This document shows positions 12,030 to 22,467 of a stretch of 64,000 nt of DNA, piece by piece. The stretch is taken from assembly GCF_000321225.1 (NCBI RefSeq), contig NW_004450323.1, positions 1,466,085-1,530,084 of the forward strand, given 5' to 3'. Under the pieces are notes generated by a model. The model saw nothing but the letters and a program-made list of their open reading frames with translations, was not told where the DNA came from and searched no databases. Made by a program: the position numbers and the translations under genes. How positions within the stretch are numbered: position 1 is the first letter of the stretch; the number at the start of each line of letters is the position of its first letter. Source of the stretch: Odobenus rosmarus divergens. Lineage: Eukaryota; Chordata; Mammalia; Carnivora; Odobenidae.

Positions 12030-12665
12030 TGGGGTTTAAGACTGTATTTCAAAGTCATTTTCTCTGGAATGCCATCCTTTCCTTCCCAATCAGTTGGATG
12101 TTTGTTTCCTTGTACATACCGCAAATTCAGCATGTATCCCACTGTAGTCTAGCTATTGGTCTATTTGCCTGTCTCTCTGACTAGACTGTGATGTCCTTGG
12201 GGAAAAAAAAGAAAAAAAAAGACAGAGTCTTACTTATTTTTGAACTGTCCTTCATTCCCAAACTGGCATGATCAGCATATCATAATACTCAGTATAATTT
12301 TGATTTTGTTTTTGTTTTTCTTTTGACAGAGAGAGATAGAGATATAACAAGAGAGGGAACACGAGCAGGGGGAGTAAGAGAGGGAGAAGTAGGCCTCCCG
12401 CTGAGCGGGAAGCCCGATGCGGATGCCGGGGCTCCATCCCAGGACCCTGGGATCATGACCTGAGCCGAAGGCAGACGCCCAACGACTGAGCCACCCAGGC
12501 GCCCCTATAATTTTGCTAAATGAAGAGTTACTTGCCTATTTACAAAAGAAAGAGTAAGGCAAGGGGCCCTTCTGATTCAGAGTAAAGCTATTCAGACTAT
12601 TATTTATAGTATCTAGCACAGTGCTCTGCAGAAAGTGGGTGTTCAATAAATACCAAGTATTTGAT
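12030..12665 (+). mobile_element. Probable LINE-2 3' end, split by a SINE
   Basis: GACTAGACTGTGATGTCCTT and CAGAGTCTTACTTATTTTTG before the SINE, and AGCACAGTGCTCTGCAGAAA and TGTTCAATAAATACC after it, fit a diverged L2 3' end. Confidence 0.5.
12303..12505 (-). mobile_element. Can-SINE inside L2
   Basis: Reverse copy with duplication TATAATTTTG at 12293-12302 and 12506-12515. The body carries a small internal repeat (GATGCGGATGCCGGGG). Confidence 0.94.
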
Positions 12666-12669
12666 GGTT

Positions 12670-14114
12670 CTGTCAGTGAAATATCTGAAGTAATGTTAGG
12701 AATAAGGAAACACTAAATCTACTTCTTCAGGTAAATTAAGACTTTCATGTCTAACTGAGTGTCAAGGCTCTAGATCAGGCATGAGAAAAATTAAGAATTG
12801 TTGGCTATAGAGCAAGGTATGGCTGTTGGGAGCAGGATGCATGGTCAGCAGGGCTTGCTGCCAAGAATGTAGCATTCTAGTCCATAACTGGCTAAAGGCC
12901 CATCAATCTCTTTTGCACCTGCTCCTGGTTCCATCATCCTAGGTGCACCATCCAGCCATTTCCCTCTCTGTGGTTTACTGGGAGCTTAGCCTTCTCTTTC
13001 GCCTATTTCTCCAAGGAACATTTACCTCCACTAGAGGGGGGATTGTTACGGTGGGGAGAGGAGTATGGTGTTGAGGTGAGAGGAGTCCTCACTCCTATTC
13101 TTGTTCTTGTTCTTGTTCTTACTACGATCATCCTTTCGCCAGTGGTTAAAACTTTTGTACAGGAAAGACTCATAGCCTATGCCTATTTTCCATCATGCCT
13201 CAACCCTCTCAAGAGGAAATGATTGCAGAACCCCTACTAGCATGAATTAAGAGGAAGGGAAAGGGGAAAAATACATGCAGAGAAAAAAAAAGTCAACAGC
13301 AAAGACTGATACTTCAGAATACTGTCCTGGTCACAGTGGTCCCCTGGTCTCTTTGGGTCTCATCAAAATTGTGAGAATTAAAGGACAAAGAACATGTAAG
13401 GAGTTTGGAATAGTGTTTGGAATGTACACAGTGAGTGCTTAATAAATGTTAACTTTTATTATCCAGGGCTCCTTCACTCAGGGAAGGACCTGGGTTTCTG
13501 TCTTAAATCAGGTCCTCTAGGACAATCACTCCCACACTCAAAAGTAGCTCTAAACTGTGTGAGCTATTCCCCATGCTTCTCTAGGACAGTTCAGCCTGGA
13601 CACCAGATGCACTTCTGGACTCCCTAGGGTTAGTGTTGTCACAGTACCCCTAGGGGATACCTCTTTCCTCCCAACATTGGTTTGCCTCTCAACTTCACCC
13701 CAAAACCCCAGGAAGCTCAGTCACAGGTTCAGTTGGTACCTTTCCCTCAGTAATGCCCCCTCCTAGTACTGGTTTGGGTGCAGGTGGTGTTATTGACCTT
13801 TTGGTAGCCCTGGGACTAGACAATTACAACGAAATTCAGAAACAGCATGCAGTTTTTGGAACTGACATCTTTAATTAAATCCAACAAGCATTTATTGAGC
13901 ACCTAAAGCATGTACAATACAGTTCCTTTAAATACGTTTGATCCTTAACTATTTAGCCTGTTTTACTCATTTGGATTAATGTTGATCCATCCTTAAGAGT
14001 TTTATGAAGAACAAATATTAAAATGAAAAACTGTTTGCACAATTCTTTGCAAATATAAACGTCTTGTGTGAATTATTCTTGCTACAGTATTAATATTAAT
14101 TGCAATAACAACAC
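12670..14114. other. SINE-free upstream flank of XPR1
   Basis: No coding exon recognised. It contains a small (TTCTTG)n-like tract at 13098-13121 and a degraded repeat tail near 13400-13460. 13870-14110 is AT-rich and leads directly into the CpG island. Confidence 0.5.
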
Positions 14115-14343
14115 TGCCGCTTCCCAGGCAGGCGGTAGAGAGCAGCTGTAAGGCCAACGGGAGTTAGACGGAAGAAGTCAGGGGAGGTGCCTCCAGCATG
14201 TTCGGCCCAGAAGGGGCGGAGCCTCGAGGAATGTACCCAAACCCAGCCCCTTACCCCGCCCCTTTCGTCGGAGCGGCGTAGGCGGTTACCATGGGGATGA
14301 CGTCTGGAGGGCGGGGCGGGGCGGGGCTATGGAGAGGAGGAGG

Positions 14344-14353
14344 AAGATGGCGG
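14344..14353 (+). promoter_or_regulatory. YY1-type element at the likely transcription start
   Basis: The decamer AAGATGGCGG matches the activating YY1 motif. In many CpG-island housekeeping promoters this motif sits within tens of bases downstream of the start site in sense orientation. Here it is sense to XPR1 and about 17 bp downstream of the GC-box cluster. The ATG inside it opens a 6-codon uORF ending in TGA at 14365-14367, if the transcript starts upstream of it. Confidence 0.6.
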
Positions 14354-14426
14354 GAGGGCGGCTCTGAGGAGACCTCGGCGGCGGCGGAGGAGGAGAGAAG
14401 CGCAGCGCCGTGCCGCGCCGGGGCCC

Positions 14427-14591
14427 ATGTGGGGAGGAGTCGGAGTCGCTGTTGCCGCCGCCGCCGCCGCCGCCGCCGCCTGTAACTGCTGGACCCGAGT
14501 GGGAGTGAGGGGGAAACGGCAGGATGAAGTTCGCCGAGCACCTCTCCGCGCACATCACTCCCGAGTGGAGGAAGCAATACATCCAGTATGA
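14427..14591 (+). promoter_or_regulatory. Overlapping upstream ORF (54 codons) in the XPR1 leader
   Basis: ATG at 14427 opens a 54-codon frame ending in TGA at 14589-14591. It is +1 relative to the main ATG (97 bases apart). It reads through the (GCC)9 tract as nine alanines, passes over the main start codon, and stops two bases before the exon 1 donor. The start context is weak (C at -3, T at +4). If used, it would divert ribosomes past the XPR1 start, so leaky scanning would be needed for XPR1 synthesis. This is an inference from sequence; the peptide resembles nothing I recognise. Confidence 0.45.
14454..14480 (+). repeat. (GCC)9 microsatellite in the XPR1 5' leader
   Basis: Nine uninterrupted GCC triplets in the predicted 5' untranslated region, 43 bases before the XPR1 ATG. 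GC-rich triplet tracts in 5' leaders are often length-polymorphic and structured. In the uORF frame they encode poly-alanine. Confidence 0.9.
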
Positions 14592-14592
14592 G
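14524..14592 (+). CDS. XPR1: XPR1 coding exon 1 (start of SPX domain)
   Basis: First coding exon of the phosphate exporter XPR1, a plasma-membrane protein with an N-terminal cytosolic SPX domain, transmembrane helices and an EXS domain. It encodes residues 1-23, beginning [15 protein letters not shown], which I recognise as the mammalian XPR1 N-terminus and the first SPX helix. Tyr22 lies here and Lys26 in exon 2; both are recalled as part of the basic pocket that binds inositol (pyro)phosphates. The start ATG has A at -3. The exon ends after a complete codon (GAG, phase 0) at donor GTACCG. Reading on into the intron gives unrelated residues. The same protein is the receptor for xenotropic and polytropic murine leukaemia viruses, but the receptor loops are encoded by later exons outside this window. 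The 5' untranslated boundary is unknown. Confidence 0.95.
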
Positions 14593-15005
14593 GTACCGGC
14601 GGCCGCCGGGGTGTGGGAGGACTCGGAGGGGCCACCTTCTCGCCAGTCCCGACCTCCACTGCCGCCTTCCGCTCCCGCTGCCTCCCCGCGCCTGGGAGGA
14701 CTTTGACCCGGTGCGGCGGGAAGCCACTGCGGCATCCCCGCCCCGGCTGGCCCCCTCTGGGCCCCGCTGACCTTCCCCTCCCCCGCAGCCCTGCTGCCGC
14801 CGGGGTAACGGATATGCAGGCGGCGGGCCGGGAGGGAGGGCACAGCTCGGCCGGGGCTGGGGAATAGTGGTGGGAGGGCGAGCCGCAGGTTGGGGAGTCG
14901 GGGTGGGAGGGCAGCCCGGGGTCGCGGCGGTTTCGCGCTAATCCCCTCCTCCCCACTCACTCTGACCTCTCGTCCCCACCCTGGGCGAGCGCCCCCTCGC
15001 CAAGG

Positions 15006-16695
15006 TTAGGTTTTGTTTCTCTCTGCTCACCTCTCACCGAGGAATCCTTCTCTTCCGAGATAAGCCCCTTTAGTGATTTTCTTCATTCCACAGAACCCTT
15101 CCGCTTTTCCCCACTTGCCCACTGTTGACAAAGGCTTTGTAACAGGGTTGAAACTTGATTTAAATGTATATCACATATGCAGTGGTTTCTGTATGCAAAC
15201 GTTTTGTAATCATCTATTCTGTTTTGGTAAGACGGTGACTGGTCTTCTTACTGATCGCATGAAGTATACAAAGTAATCACATCTCAGGTTTTGACTCTCC
15301 TCTTGTTTTGGAATGGACTGCAGGGGGAAAAGGAAGAAGGGAAGAGAAGAAAATAATTAAAATTTTCAGGTTTTCTCTCCTAAGATTTTTGTTAGCTAAG
15401 GAGAAAACTACTGTATTGTAAACAATGTACTTTTAAAACATACCTGTGTATCACAGATATCTTGGCCCTCCCCCCCTCCCCCCCAGTTTCTGTGATAACA
15501 GCTCCTGGAGAGTATTCAATAGGTACTGATAAGGAACCTTACATTAATATAGGGAAAAGTAAAGATAATGAACCCATTTATATATTCATCCAGAAGGCAA
15601 GATACCCGAAGAGCTTTAAGCACTGCAATAGGTTATTCTCAGTAGCTGGCAATTCAGCTCCTGGATAGAGAAAGAAAGACTTAGCTGTAACCTCCAGGAA
15701 TTCACATCTATGTATGTGCAGGAACAAAGAGTATAAAATCAATATGAACACAAATATGTTAGCTACATTTTATGAATTAAAATATTTTAGTTCTCTATTT
15801 AATTTCTATTTAAGTTCAGTGATAGGATGTTTAGGCAATAGCACAAAGTTTATTTTTCATATAGCAGATGTAATAATTTCAGAAGACAGGGAAAGGGGTG
15901 TAGGTAAACAGAACCTTGAAGATTGTAAAATAAATTCACCTTGTAAAATACAGTATTTGATTATTGCCAGAAATGAAACGCCCAGAATTATTAATGCTTT
16001 CTTGTCATTTAATTTTCTTATAGTGTTTTTGACTACATTTTGTAAGAATGAAAGAAGGCACTAGCTTTTCAGTCTGTGGACTTTTTTGATTTATTGTTTC
16101 TAATAACATTTGGTCAGTTTTAAAAACCTTGGCTAGAGTCCAGATGATGGTTTTTATTGAAAGGAGGGTATTGGTCTTTCATCTTGTAGTAGTAATTTTC
16201 AGCACCACTGCCAGTTCTTCATAGAGGCATAGGACACAGCATGCTGAAGCAACATCTTATACTTGTTATATAGTATGGAATGCTTGATTTGGGCAAAAGT
16301 AATAGTGGCTGGTTGTATGCTGTGATTCATTTTAAGTATTATAGCACTTAACTGTCTCATAGAACTGTATTAACTTGGAATATCTGGGGCTGGAAGGGAA
16401 GCATAAGATTTAGTTTGAAAATTCAATTACCTCTTGATTTGTAATGTCAGCTTTGTGGCTGGAGTAACCACAGTAATTCTGGGACTTCTCATTCACATAC
16501 TCCGTTTAGACACTAACACTAATTGGTTAGGTTGGTTACAGAGGGAGAGTAACTGCATTATCTTTCCTGGGGCAATTATAATTTATTATTAAAAAATTCA
16601 TTTATTGTGGATAATTGAAGTTTTATTCTGCAGAGTCCCTACTACATGACTCCTGTCCCAGATAAACTCACTGTTTGGTAGATAAAATTAAAAAA
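15006..16695 (+). other. 5' part of intron 1, unique sequence
   Basis: No SINE or recognisable exon. A C-rich tract lies at 15465-15484. Short ORFs here have no splice support. First-intron sequence next to a CpG island is a common place for enhancers, but no specific element can be named. Confidence 0.45.
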
Positions 16696-16706
16696 GGGGA
16701 CTTTTC

Positions 16707-16900
16707 AGGGCGCCTGGGTGGCTCAGTCCATAAGCGCCTGCCTTCAGCTCAGGTCATGATCCCAGGGTCCTGGGATCAAGCCCCGCATCGGGCTCCCTGC
16801 TCTGCGGGAAGCCTGCTTTTCCCTCTCCCACTCCCCCTGCTTGTGTTCCGTCTTTTGCTGTGTCTCTCTCTGTCAAATAAATAAATAAATCTTTAAAAAA
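16707..16900 (+). mobile_element. Can-SINE (young)
   Basis: Sense copy with an intact GGCGCCTGGGTGGCTCAG head; GGGGACTTTTC flanks it at 16696-16706 and again after a lengthened G-run near 16907-16917. Confidence 0.95.
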
Positions 16901-17577
16901 AGGGGGGGGGACTTTTCTTTGTGAATTGGAGCCATGAAAGACATTTATTTGTCTTGTTATTTATTTGTTGTATATTGTTTCTCAAGAGCTGATGCTATTC
17001 CTTTAAAAATACTTAAAGAGGCATAGATAGGAGTTTTCAGAGTCCAGGCATTTTGGCAACTTAAAAACTTTGGGGAAAAATGATATCCTAAAAGAGATTT
17101 GCTGTTGCTAGAGAAAAGAACCTTCTTATAATGCAGTAACATGTAGTTTCTCATGTATGAAGATCACGTCCTGAAACACTGTTAGTAGAACAGACGCCTG
17201 AGTTTGTTTTTCAAGCAGTGGTGGTGAAATTTTGGGGTGTTACCCCTGATGTGTAGCCTAGGGTGCTTTCTAGTGCTGTGAACCACTATGAACTGTTCAG
17301 CTTCTTTGGTTTTTATATCATTTCACGACATTAAATTTTATTTGAAATAAGCAGAGCATTAGATAGAAACTGAAAATTTTGTTTCACGTCTATAATTATT
17401 TGTATAATTGTGTATACATGGTCATGCAATAAATGCTAGTTCTTGTATATAATAGCCATGAGACCCTGGGGACAATCTTTTTGCCTTTTCAGGGCTCGTT
17501 CCTTTTCTATAAGATACGACTGTGGGCCAGAGCTTTTCAAGTTCCATCGTGGTTCGTAGGTTTTTGGTTTAATTTTT

Positions 17578-17775
17578 TTTTTTTTTAAAGATTTTATTTA
17601 TTTATTTGACAGAGGGAGACACAGCGAAGGAGGGAACACAAGCAGGGGGAATGGCAGAGGGAGAAGCAGGCTTCCTGCTGAGCAGGGAGCCCGATGCGGG
17701 GCTTGATCCCAGGACGCTGGGATCATGACCTGAGCCGAAGGCAGACGCCTAATGACTGAGCCACCCAAGCACCCC
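17578..17775 (-). mobile_element. Can-SINE (young)
   Basis: Reverse copy with a perfect 16-bp duplication TTTTGGTTTAATTTTT at 17562-17577 and 17776-17791. Confidence 0.96.
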
Positions 17776-17791
17776 TTTTGGTTTAATTTTT

Positions 17792-18400
17792 AATGGTTTT
17801 TGGTTTTTGGAATGTTAAAAATTATTAATATTAGTGACTCATCAATACCCTACTAGAGTTTCTAATTAAAAAATAAATTGTGGAATTCATAAACTCAATC
17901 TTCATGGGCAGAATAATAAAGCATAAAAGAGAGCAACGATAAGAAACCATATAAAGAAAATTTGTTTGATCCATTTGTGAATAGTTTTTACAGAGAATAA
18001 ACACAAATGAGCAGAGGCCATCCCTGTTTCCAGTAATCTATTTGAGTATAAATCTTGGCATAGAAAATAGAACATCAATAAATCTTTATGAGAACACTTT
18101 AAAAAAAATTTAGAATCAGTAATTGCAATTTTAGAGCTCTGTAATTGATTAATCAAAATTAACAGACCAGTTTCAACCACATAGACTAGTATAACTGTGT
18201 TAATATTTTACAGAATATTAGCAAAACAAGCAAATATATTTGGTGCCTTAGGCTGGTGACTTGTGTTTTCATCCCTAGGGTCCTGTGCTGCTTTGGTTTC
18301 TCAGGAATTAGGAATGGTTTTTTTCAGTGTATACTGTAGTTTTGTAAGATACTAAAATAATGAGGTATCTAAATTTCAGGATTTTCAAGGGAGTTTAAAC
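17792..18400. other. Unique intronic sequence
   Basis: AT-rich, nothing recognised; the ORF on the minus strand at 17902-18180 has no family resemblance. Confidence 0.45.
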
Positions 18401-18404
18401 ATAT

Positions 18405-18640
18405 CTACCTTCTTGTTTTTTTCAGACAGGGAAACAAAGGTCCAGAGAGGTTAAATTATTTGTCCGGGATCATTTATAGATAGCTCTTCTCTTGAGCATA
18501 GAAGTATAAGCATTGGGAGTCATGCCACCCTAGCTGTGTGACCCTGATGAAATTACTTCCTCTTTCTGGGTTTTAGGTTTTTCATTTGTAAAGTGAGAGA
18601 ATTGGACTTGATGGTTTCTAAACTCATAGGGCTGTATTTT
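18405..18640. mobile_element. MIR remnants (two, opposed)
   Basis: 18425-18485 reads like reverse MIR (GGGAAACAAAGGTCCAGAGA). 18500-18640 reads like sense MIR (CCTAGCTGTGTGACCCTGAT, TTTCATTTGTAAAGTGAGAG). Confidence 0.55.
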
Positions 18641-18719
18641 CTAAGGACCCATCTAGCTTTAAATTTCTGTATGTTTTTATGGTTTAATTATGTTTGATAT
18701 ATGAAGAAGACAGAACTTA

Positions 18720-19030
18720 AATTTAATTTTTTAATTTCAATTTAATTTAATTAACATATACTGTAGTATTTTTTAAAATTTTTTTAATTTTTTAATTTCA
18801 ATTTAATTTAATTAACATATACTGTAGTATTAATTTCAGAAGTAGAATTCAGTGATTCATCAGTTGCATACAACACCCCATGCTCATTACTTCAGGTGCC
18901 CTCCTTAATGCCCATCACCCAGTTATCTCATCACCTACCCATCTCCCCTCCAGCAACCCTCAGTTTGTTCCCTATAGTTAAGAGTCTCTTGTGGTTTGCC
19001 TCCCTCTCTGTTTTCTAGGACTATTATTAA
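18720..19030 (-). mobile_element. L1 3' UTR fragment with internal tandem duplication
   Basis: Reverse carnivore L1 3' UTR: AGTGATTCATCAGTTGCATA, CAGGTGCCCTCCTTAATGCC, CAACCCTCAGTTTGTTCCCT. A 47-bp block (18724-18770) is repeated exactly at 18785-18831, a 61-bp offset. Confidence 0.8.
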
Positions 19031-19895
19031 TAGCATTTTTTTACATTAAGGTTCTTTCAGAAAAATTTTGAAGAGATTTTAATCTGTGAATGGAAAGCTG
19101 ACCCAATGAAACTTTTATTTAACTTAAATACATAAAAAGTGATAATCCTGGATTAATTTTTTGTTGTAGGATTTGGAAAAGGAGAGATTCTGTATAAACT
19201 GTACATCCCTTTTTCTCAAGTGTAAGGAAACATTGCTGTGACATTATTGTGATTTTCATTTATAGAACTATCCCATGAGAACACTTGTGTTGCAGGCTTC
19301 AATTTCCCAAAGGTATTATGTTGATTCGTTAGGGTTAACTTGTCTTGCTAGAACTTGTTTGAAATTTCCAGTTTGGCCACCCGATGGGGCACAAACCACT
19401 TTTTCTTTCAGGCACTTCTGCAAATGAAAGTACAGTATAGCATATTTAAGATAACACTTGTAAATAAGATGCCTGGCATTTACCAGTGTTTCTTAAATGA
19501 GTAAATGAATGTTGTATAAAAGAGGAACCCAATACTATTCTTTATTATATTTGTATAATGAAGTATGGTTAGGGTGAGCATCTGGAAAGATTATACTTGT
19601 CCATCTATCCCTGAAGGTTGGTTTTAGATCAGCTTTTGGGTGAAGGCCCAGATCAGAAGAACATAAGAATCTTATGTGACCCGTGGTGACCATGGAAAAT
19701 TAGTCTTGGCTTCAAATTCAGTCCTAATCTGGAAAGCATTTGAGAGACTGATTGAGTTGTGCTGGCTAGGGGTTTTAAGTATATTTGTATCATAGTCCCC
19801 AAAGGAGAGTACTCCAAACTCCCATGGAATAAAAGAAGATAATATTAGAACTGTTAGTTATATTCATTTTTATGCATAAGACAAGCAAGAAATAA
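19031..19895. other. Unique intronic sequence
   Basis: Nothing recognised; no coding or repeat signature. Confidence 0.45.
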
Positions 19896-19912
19896 AATTT
19901 TACTGATATTTA

Positions 19913-20104
19913 TTTATTTATTTATTTATTTTTTAGATTTTTCTTTATTTATTCATGAGAGACAGAGAGAGAGAGAGAGAGAGGCAGAGGGAGAAGCAGG
20001 CTCCCAAGGAGCAGGGAGCCCGATGCGGGACTCGATCCCAGGACCCCGGGATCATGACCTGAGCCGAAGGCAGACGCTCAACCATCTGAGCCACCCAGGC
20101 GCCC
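19913..20104 (-). mobile_element. Can-SINE
   Basis: Reverse copy whose body (TTCATGAGAGACAGAGAGAG) is closer to the canid-type SINE. Perfect 17-bp duplication AATTTTACTGATATTTA at 19896-19912 and 20105-20121. Confidence 0.95.
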
Positions 20105-20451
20105 AATTTTACTGATATTTAATAAATGGATCAATTTGATGACCTTGTTAGGAGGTATTGTGGGAAAAAGAGAAGGATTGCTAATAGTTTTCTTACTTGT
20201 TTGTTCACTTTCAGCAGATATCACTTCATCTAGTTTATAGGTATGTAGAATTTATGGATATTATTTAGTTTTGACTGAAGTTACTCTTATAAAATGAATG
20301 TGACTTAGACTTAAAAAAGACTCCTGTAAAGAAACCTCAACAATAATACACTAAAGCAAACACATGTGAACAAAAAAAAAATGGCAGAGCTGACAATTCT
20401 AGTTCTAGTTTTTGGTCAGCCAAATTACAGATAAAAACAATGACACTTTAT

Positions 20452-20647
20452 ATTTATTTATTTATTTATTTAAAGATTTTATTTATTTGAGAGAGAGAGA
20501 GCACAAGCAGGGGGAGCAGCAGAGGGAGAGGGAGAAGCAGGCTTCCCGCTGAGCAGGGAGCCCAACGTGGGGATCGAGCCCAGGACCCTGAGATCGTGAC
20601 CCGAGCGGAAGGTAGACACCTAACCGACTGAGCCACCCAGGTGCCCC
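20452..20647 (-). mobile_element. Can-SINE
   Basis: Reverse copy; duplication AACAATGACACTTTA / AACAATGACTCTTTA with one mismatch, starting at 20436 and 20648. Confidence 0.93.
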
Positions 20648-21076
20648 AACAATGACTCTTTAATGGATTGGATAAGAAGTTTGCCAAAAAAAATTCAAAA
20701 TAATTAAGATAATTCTTTGAAATAAGATTTTACATCCACTGTCATCCACAATGAACTTCACCCTAAGCATATATTAAGCATTGAGTATCCTGCCTTTGTT
20801 AGGTCTGTTTTTCAGTTTATAACCATTATAATTAAGTTTAACAATCAACTAGTTCCTGAAGTTTGAGCTAGACCTTTGAAATACTGTATCACAAAATGTT
20901 AAACTCAGGTTTTAAAAATAATGAAGCTTTTCAGTTATGTTGTTTTCTGAAAGTATTGTTATTGGTGGTCATTTCTTAGATTAAAAGTATTTTTGTACTA
21001 TTTATAAGTGAAAGATAAAAATTGTTTATTTTGTCATTGTCTCAACTTTTAGAAACTATTTAAAAATTCTGTTTTA

Positions 21077-21272
21077 GGGTTGCCTAGGTGGCTCAGTTGG
21101 TTAAGCATCTGGCTCTTGATTTTGGCTCAGGTCATGATCTCAGGGCCCTGGGATTGAGCCCCATGTTGGGCTTTGCACTGAGCGTGGAGTCTGCTTAGAT
21201 TCTCTCTCTCCCTCTGCCTCTGCTCATGCACTCCCTCTCTCAAAATAAATAAATAAAATCTTTAAAAAAATA
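21077..21272 (+). mobile_element. Can-SINE (older type)
   Basis: Sense copy with head GGTTGCCTAGGTGGCTCAG; perfect 15-bp duplication AAAAATTCTGTTTTA at 21062-21076 and 21273-21287. Confidence 0.94.
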
Positions 21273-21702
21273 AAAAATTCTGTTTTATAATGTACACAGT
21301 TGTAGAGGATATCATTTATCAATAAATATATATATACTAGAAGTACATAGTAAGCTTTTGTTTTTGTATTTGATAGGGATATGATATTAAAAAAAGGTTT
21401 GGAAGACTTTGCTCAAGTTGTGCAGTTTAACCTAAGCTGGTTTGTGGTGTTGTCTGGTATTGAACTGGCCTTTGGGATTGAGAGAGTGTTAGAATTCACT
21501 AGGGTTGTCATTTGCTTTTTCACATATTCCTGTTACCTAATAAATGCTGAAAGAAGCCAAGTTGACAAAGCTCACGAATAAATGCCTTAAATTATTTATT
21601 CATTCCAACAAATATTTATAGGGATTCTATTATTTGCTGTAGGCTGATTGATTTGTGTGGAAATTCTAGCTCTTTCATTATCTTAAAAATAGAAGAAAAT
21701 AG

Positions 21703-21896
21703 TATTTTTTTTAAAGATTTTATTTATTTATTTGAGAGAGAGAGAAAGAGAGAGAGCACATGAGAGGGGGGAGGGTTAGAGGGAGAAGCAGACTCCCTGC
21801 CGAGCAGGGAGCCCGTGCGGGACTCAATCCAGGGACTCCAGAATCATGACCTGAGCCGAAGGCAGTCGCTTAACCAACTGAGCCACCCAGGCGCCC
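21703..21896 (-). mobile_element. Can-SINE
   Basis: Reverse copy from TTTTTTTTAAAGATTTTATT to CACCCAGGCGCCC; no clear target duplication. Confidence 0.9.
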
Positions 21897-22097
21897 TGTT
21901 TTTTTGTTTTGTTTTTGGTTTTATATTTCAGTCAATGCAGTGTTTTCAGAATTAAAAATTGTGTGGAAAGGGAAGATTGCAGATTAAGGACTTGAAACAC
22001 TTATAAATTTGGATCCCTTTGTAAATGGTGTGGAAGACTTTCTCCTTAGCTTTTTAAACTTTTTATGTTATACACCTTTGAATCTAATTTGTTTTTA

Positions 22098-22272
22098 TTT
22101 TTTAAAAATAATTTATTTTTAGGGGAGGGGCAGAGGGAGAGAATCTCAAGCTGACTCCCTGCTGAGCATGGAGTTCAACACTGGGCTGGACTCGATCTCA
22201 CAACCTGAGATCATGACCTGAGTTGAAATCAAGAGTTGTACACTTAGCCGACTGAGCCACCCAGGTGCTCCT
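22098..22272 (-). mobile_element. Can-SINE (old type)
   Basis: Reverse, diverged copy with duplication AATCTAATTTGTTTTTA at 22081-22097, repeated from 22274. Confidence 0.9.
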
Positions 22273-22467
22273 AAATCTAATTTGTTTTTAGTAACAGATT
22301 TAGTTACCTCTTTCTTCCCGTCACCATACAGGTGTGGTTTATCTATAGGGACTAATCAGAAAATTCTTAAAAAGTTGTTTGTTTATTAGAGGTCAGAGGA
22401 AAGTATAATTAACCTGATGTAAGCATAACTTAACCTGTATATTCTCTGTAACAAGAGGACAATGTGT

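Larger units (their letters stand above)
14115..15005 (+). promoter_or_regulatory. XPR1: CpG island and TATA-less promoter of XPR1
   Basis: A sharp change to GC- and CpG-rich sequence in an otherwise AT-rich window, enclosing coding exon 1. Visible motifs: an ETS-like CGGAAG at 14169-14174; a CRE-like TGACGTC at 14298-14304; three overlapping GC boxes (GGGCGG repeats) at 14309-14327; and AAGATGGCGG at 14344-14353, which matches the YY1 consensus often placed just downstream of transcription starts. There is no TATA box. G-rich runs at 14309-14327 and 14868-14922 could form G-quadruplexes. From motif spacing I infer transcription starting around 14300-14400 on the + strand. No transposon lies inside the island. 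Confidence 0.85.

Noticed and set aside
1..14100. An upstream neighbouring gene or a divergent partner for the XPR1 promoter
   Set aside because: No exon-like ORF with splice sites was found on either strand. Human synteny, as I remember it, also has a large gap upstream of XPR1.
14283..14300. RFX X-box at GTTACCATGGGGATGAC
   Set aside because: Half-sites GTTACC and GATGAC are present, but the spacer of five bases is longer than the one to three expected.
14251..14960. Long minus-strand ORFs (158, 224 and 133 aa) across the CpG island
   Set aside because: They are proline-, arginine- and glycine-rich frames that open by chance in GC-rich DNA lacking stops, with no recognisable domain and no splice or promoter support on that strand.
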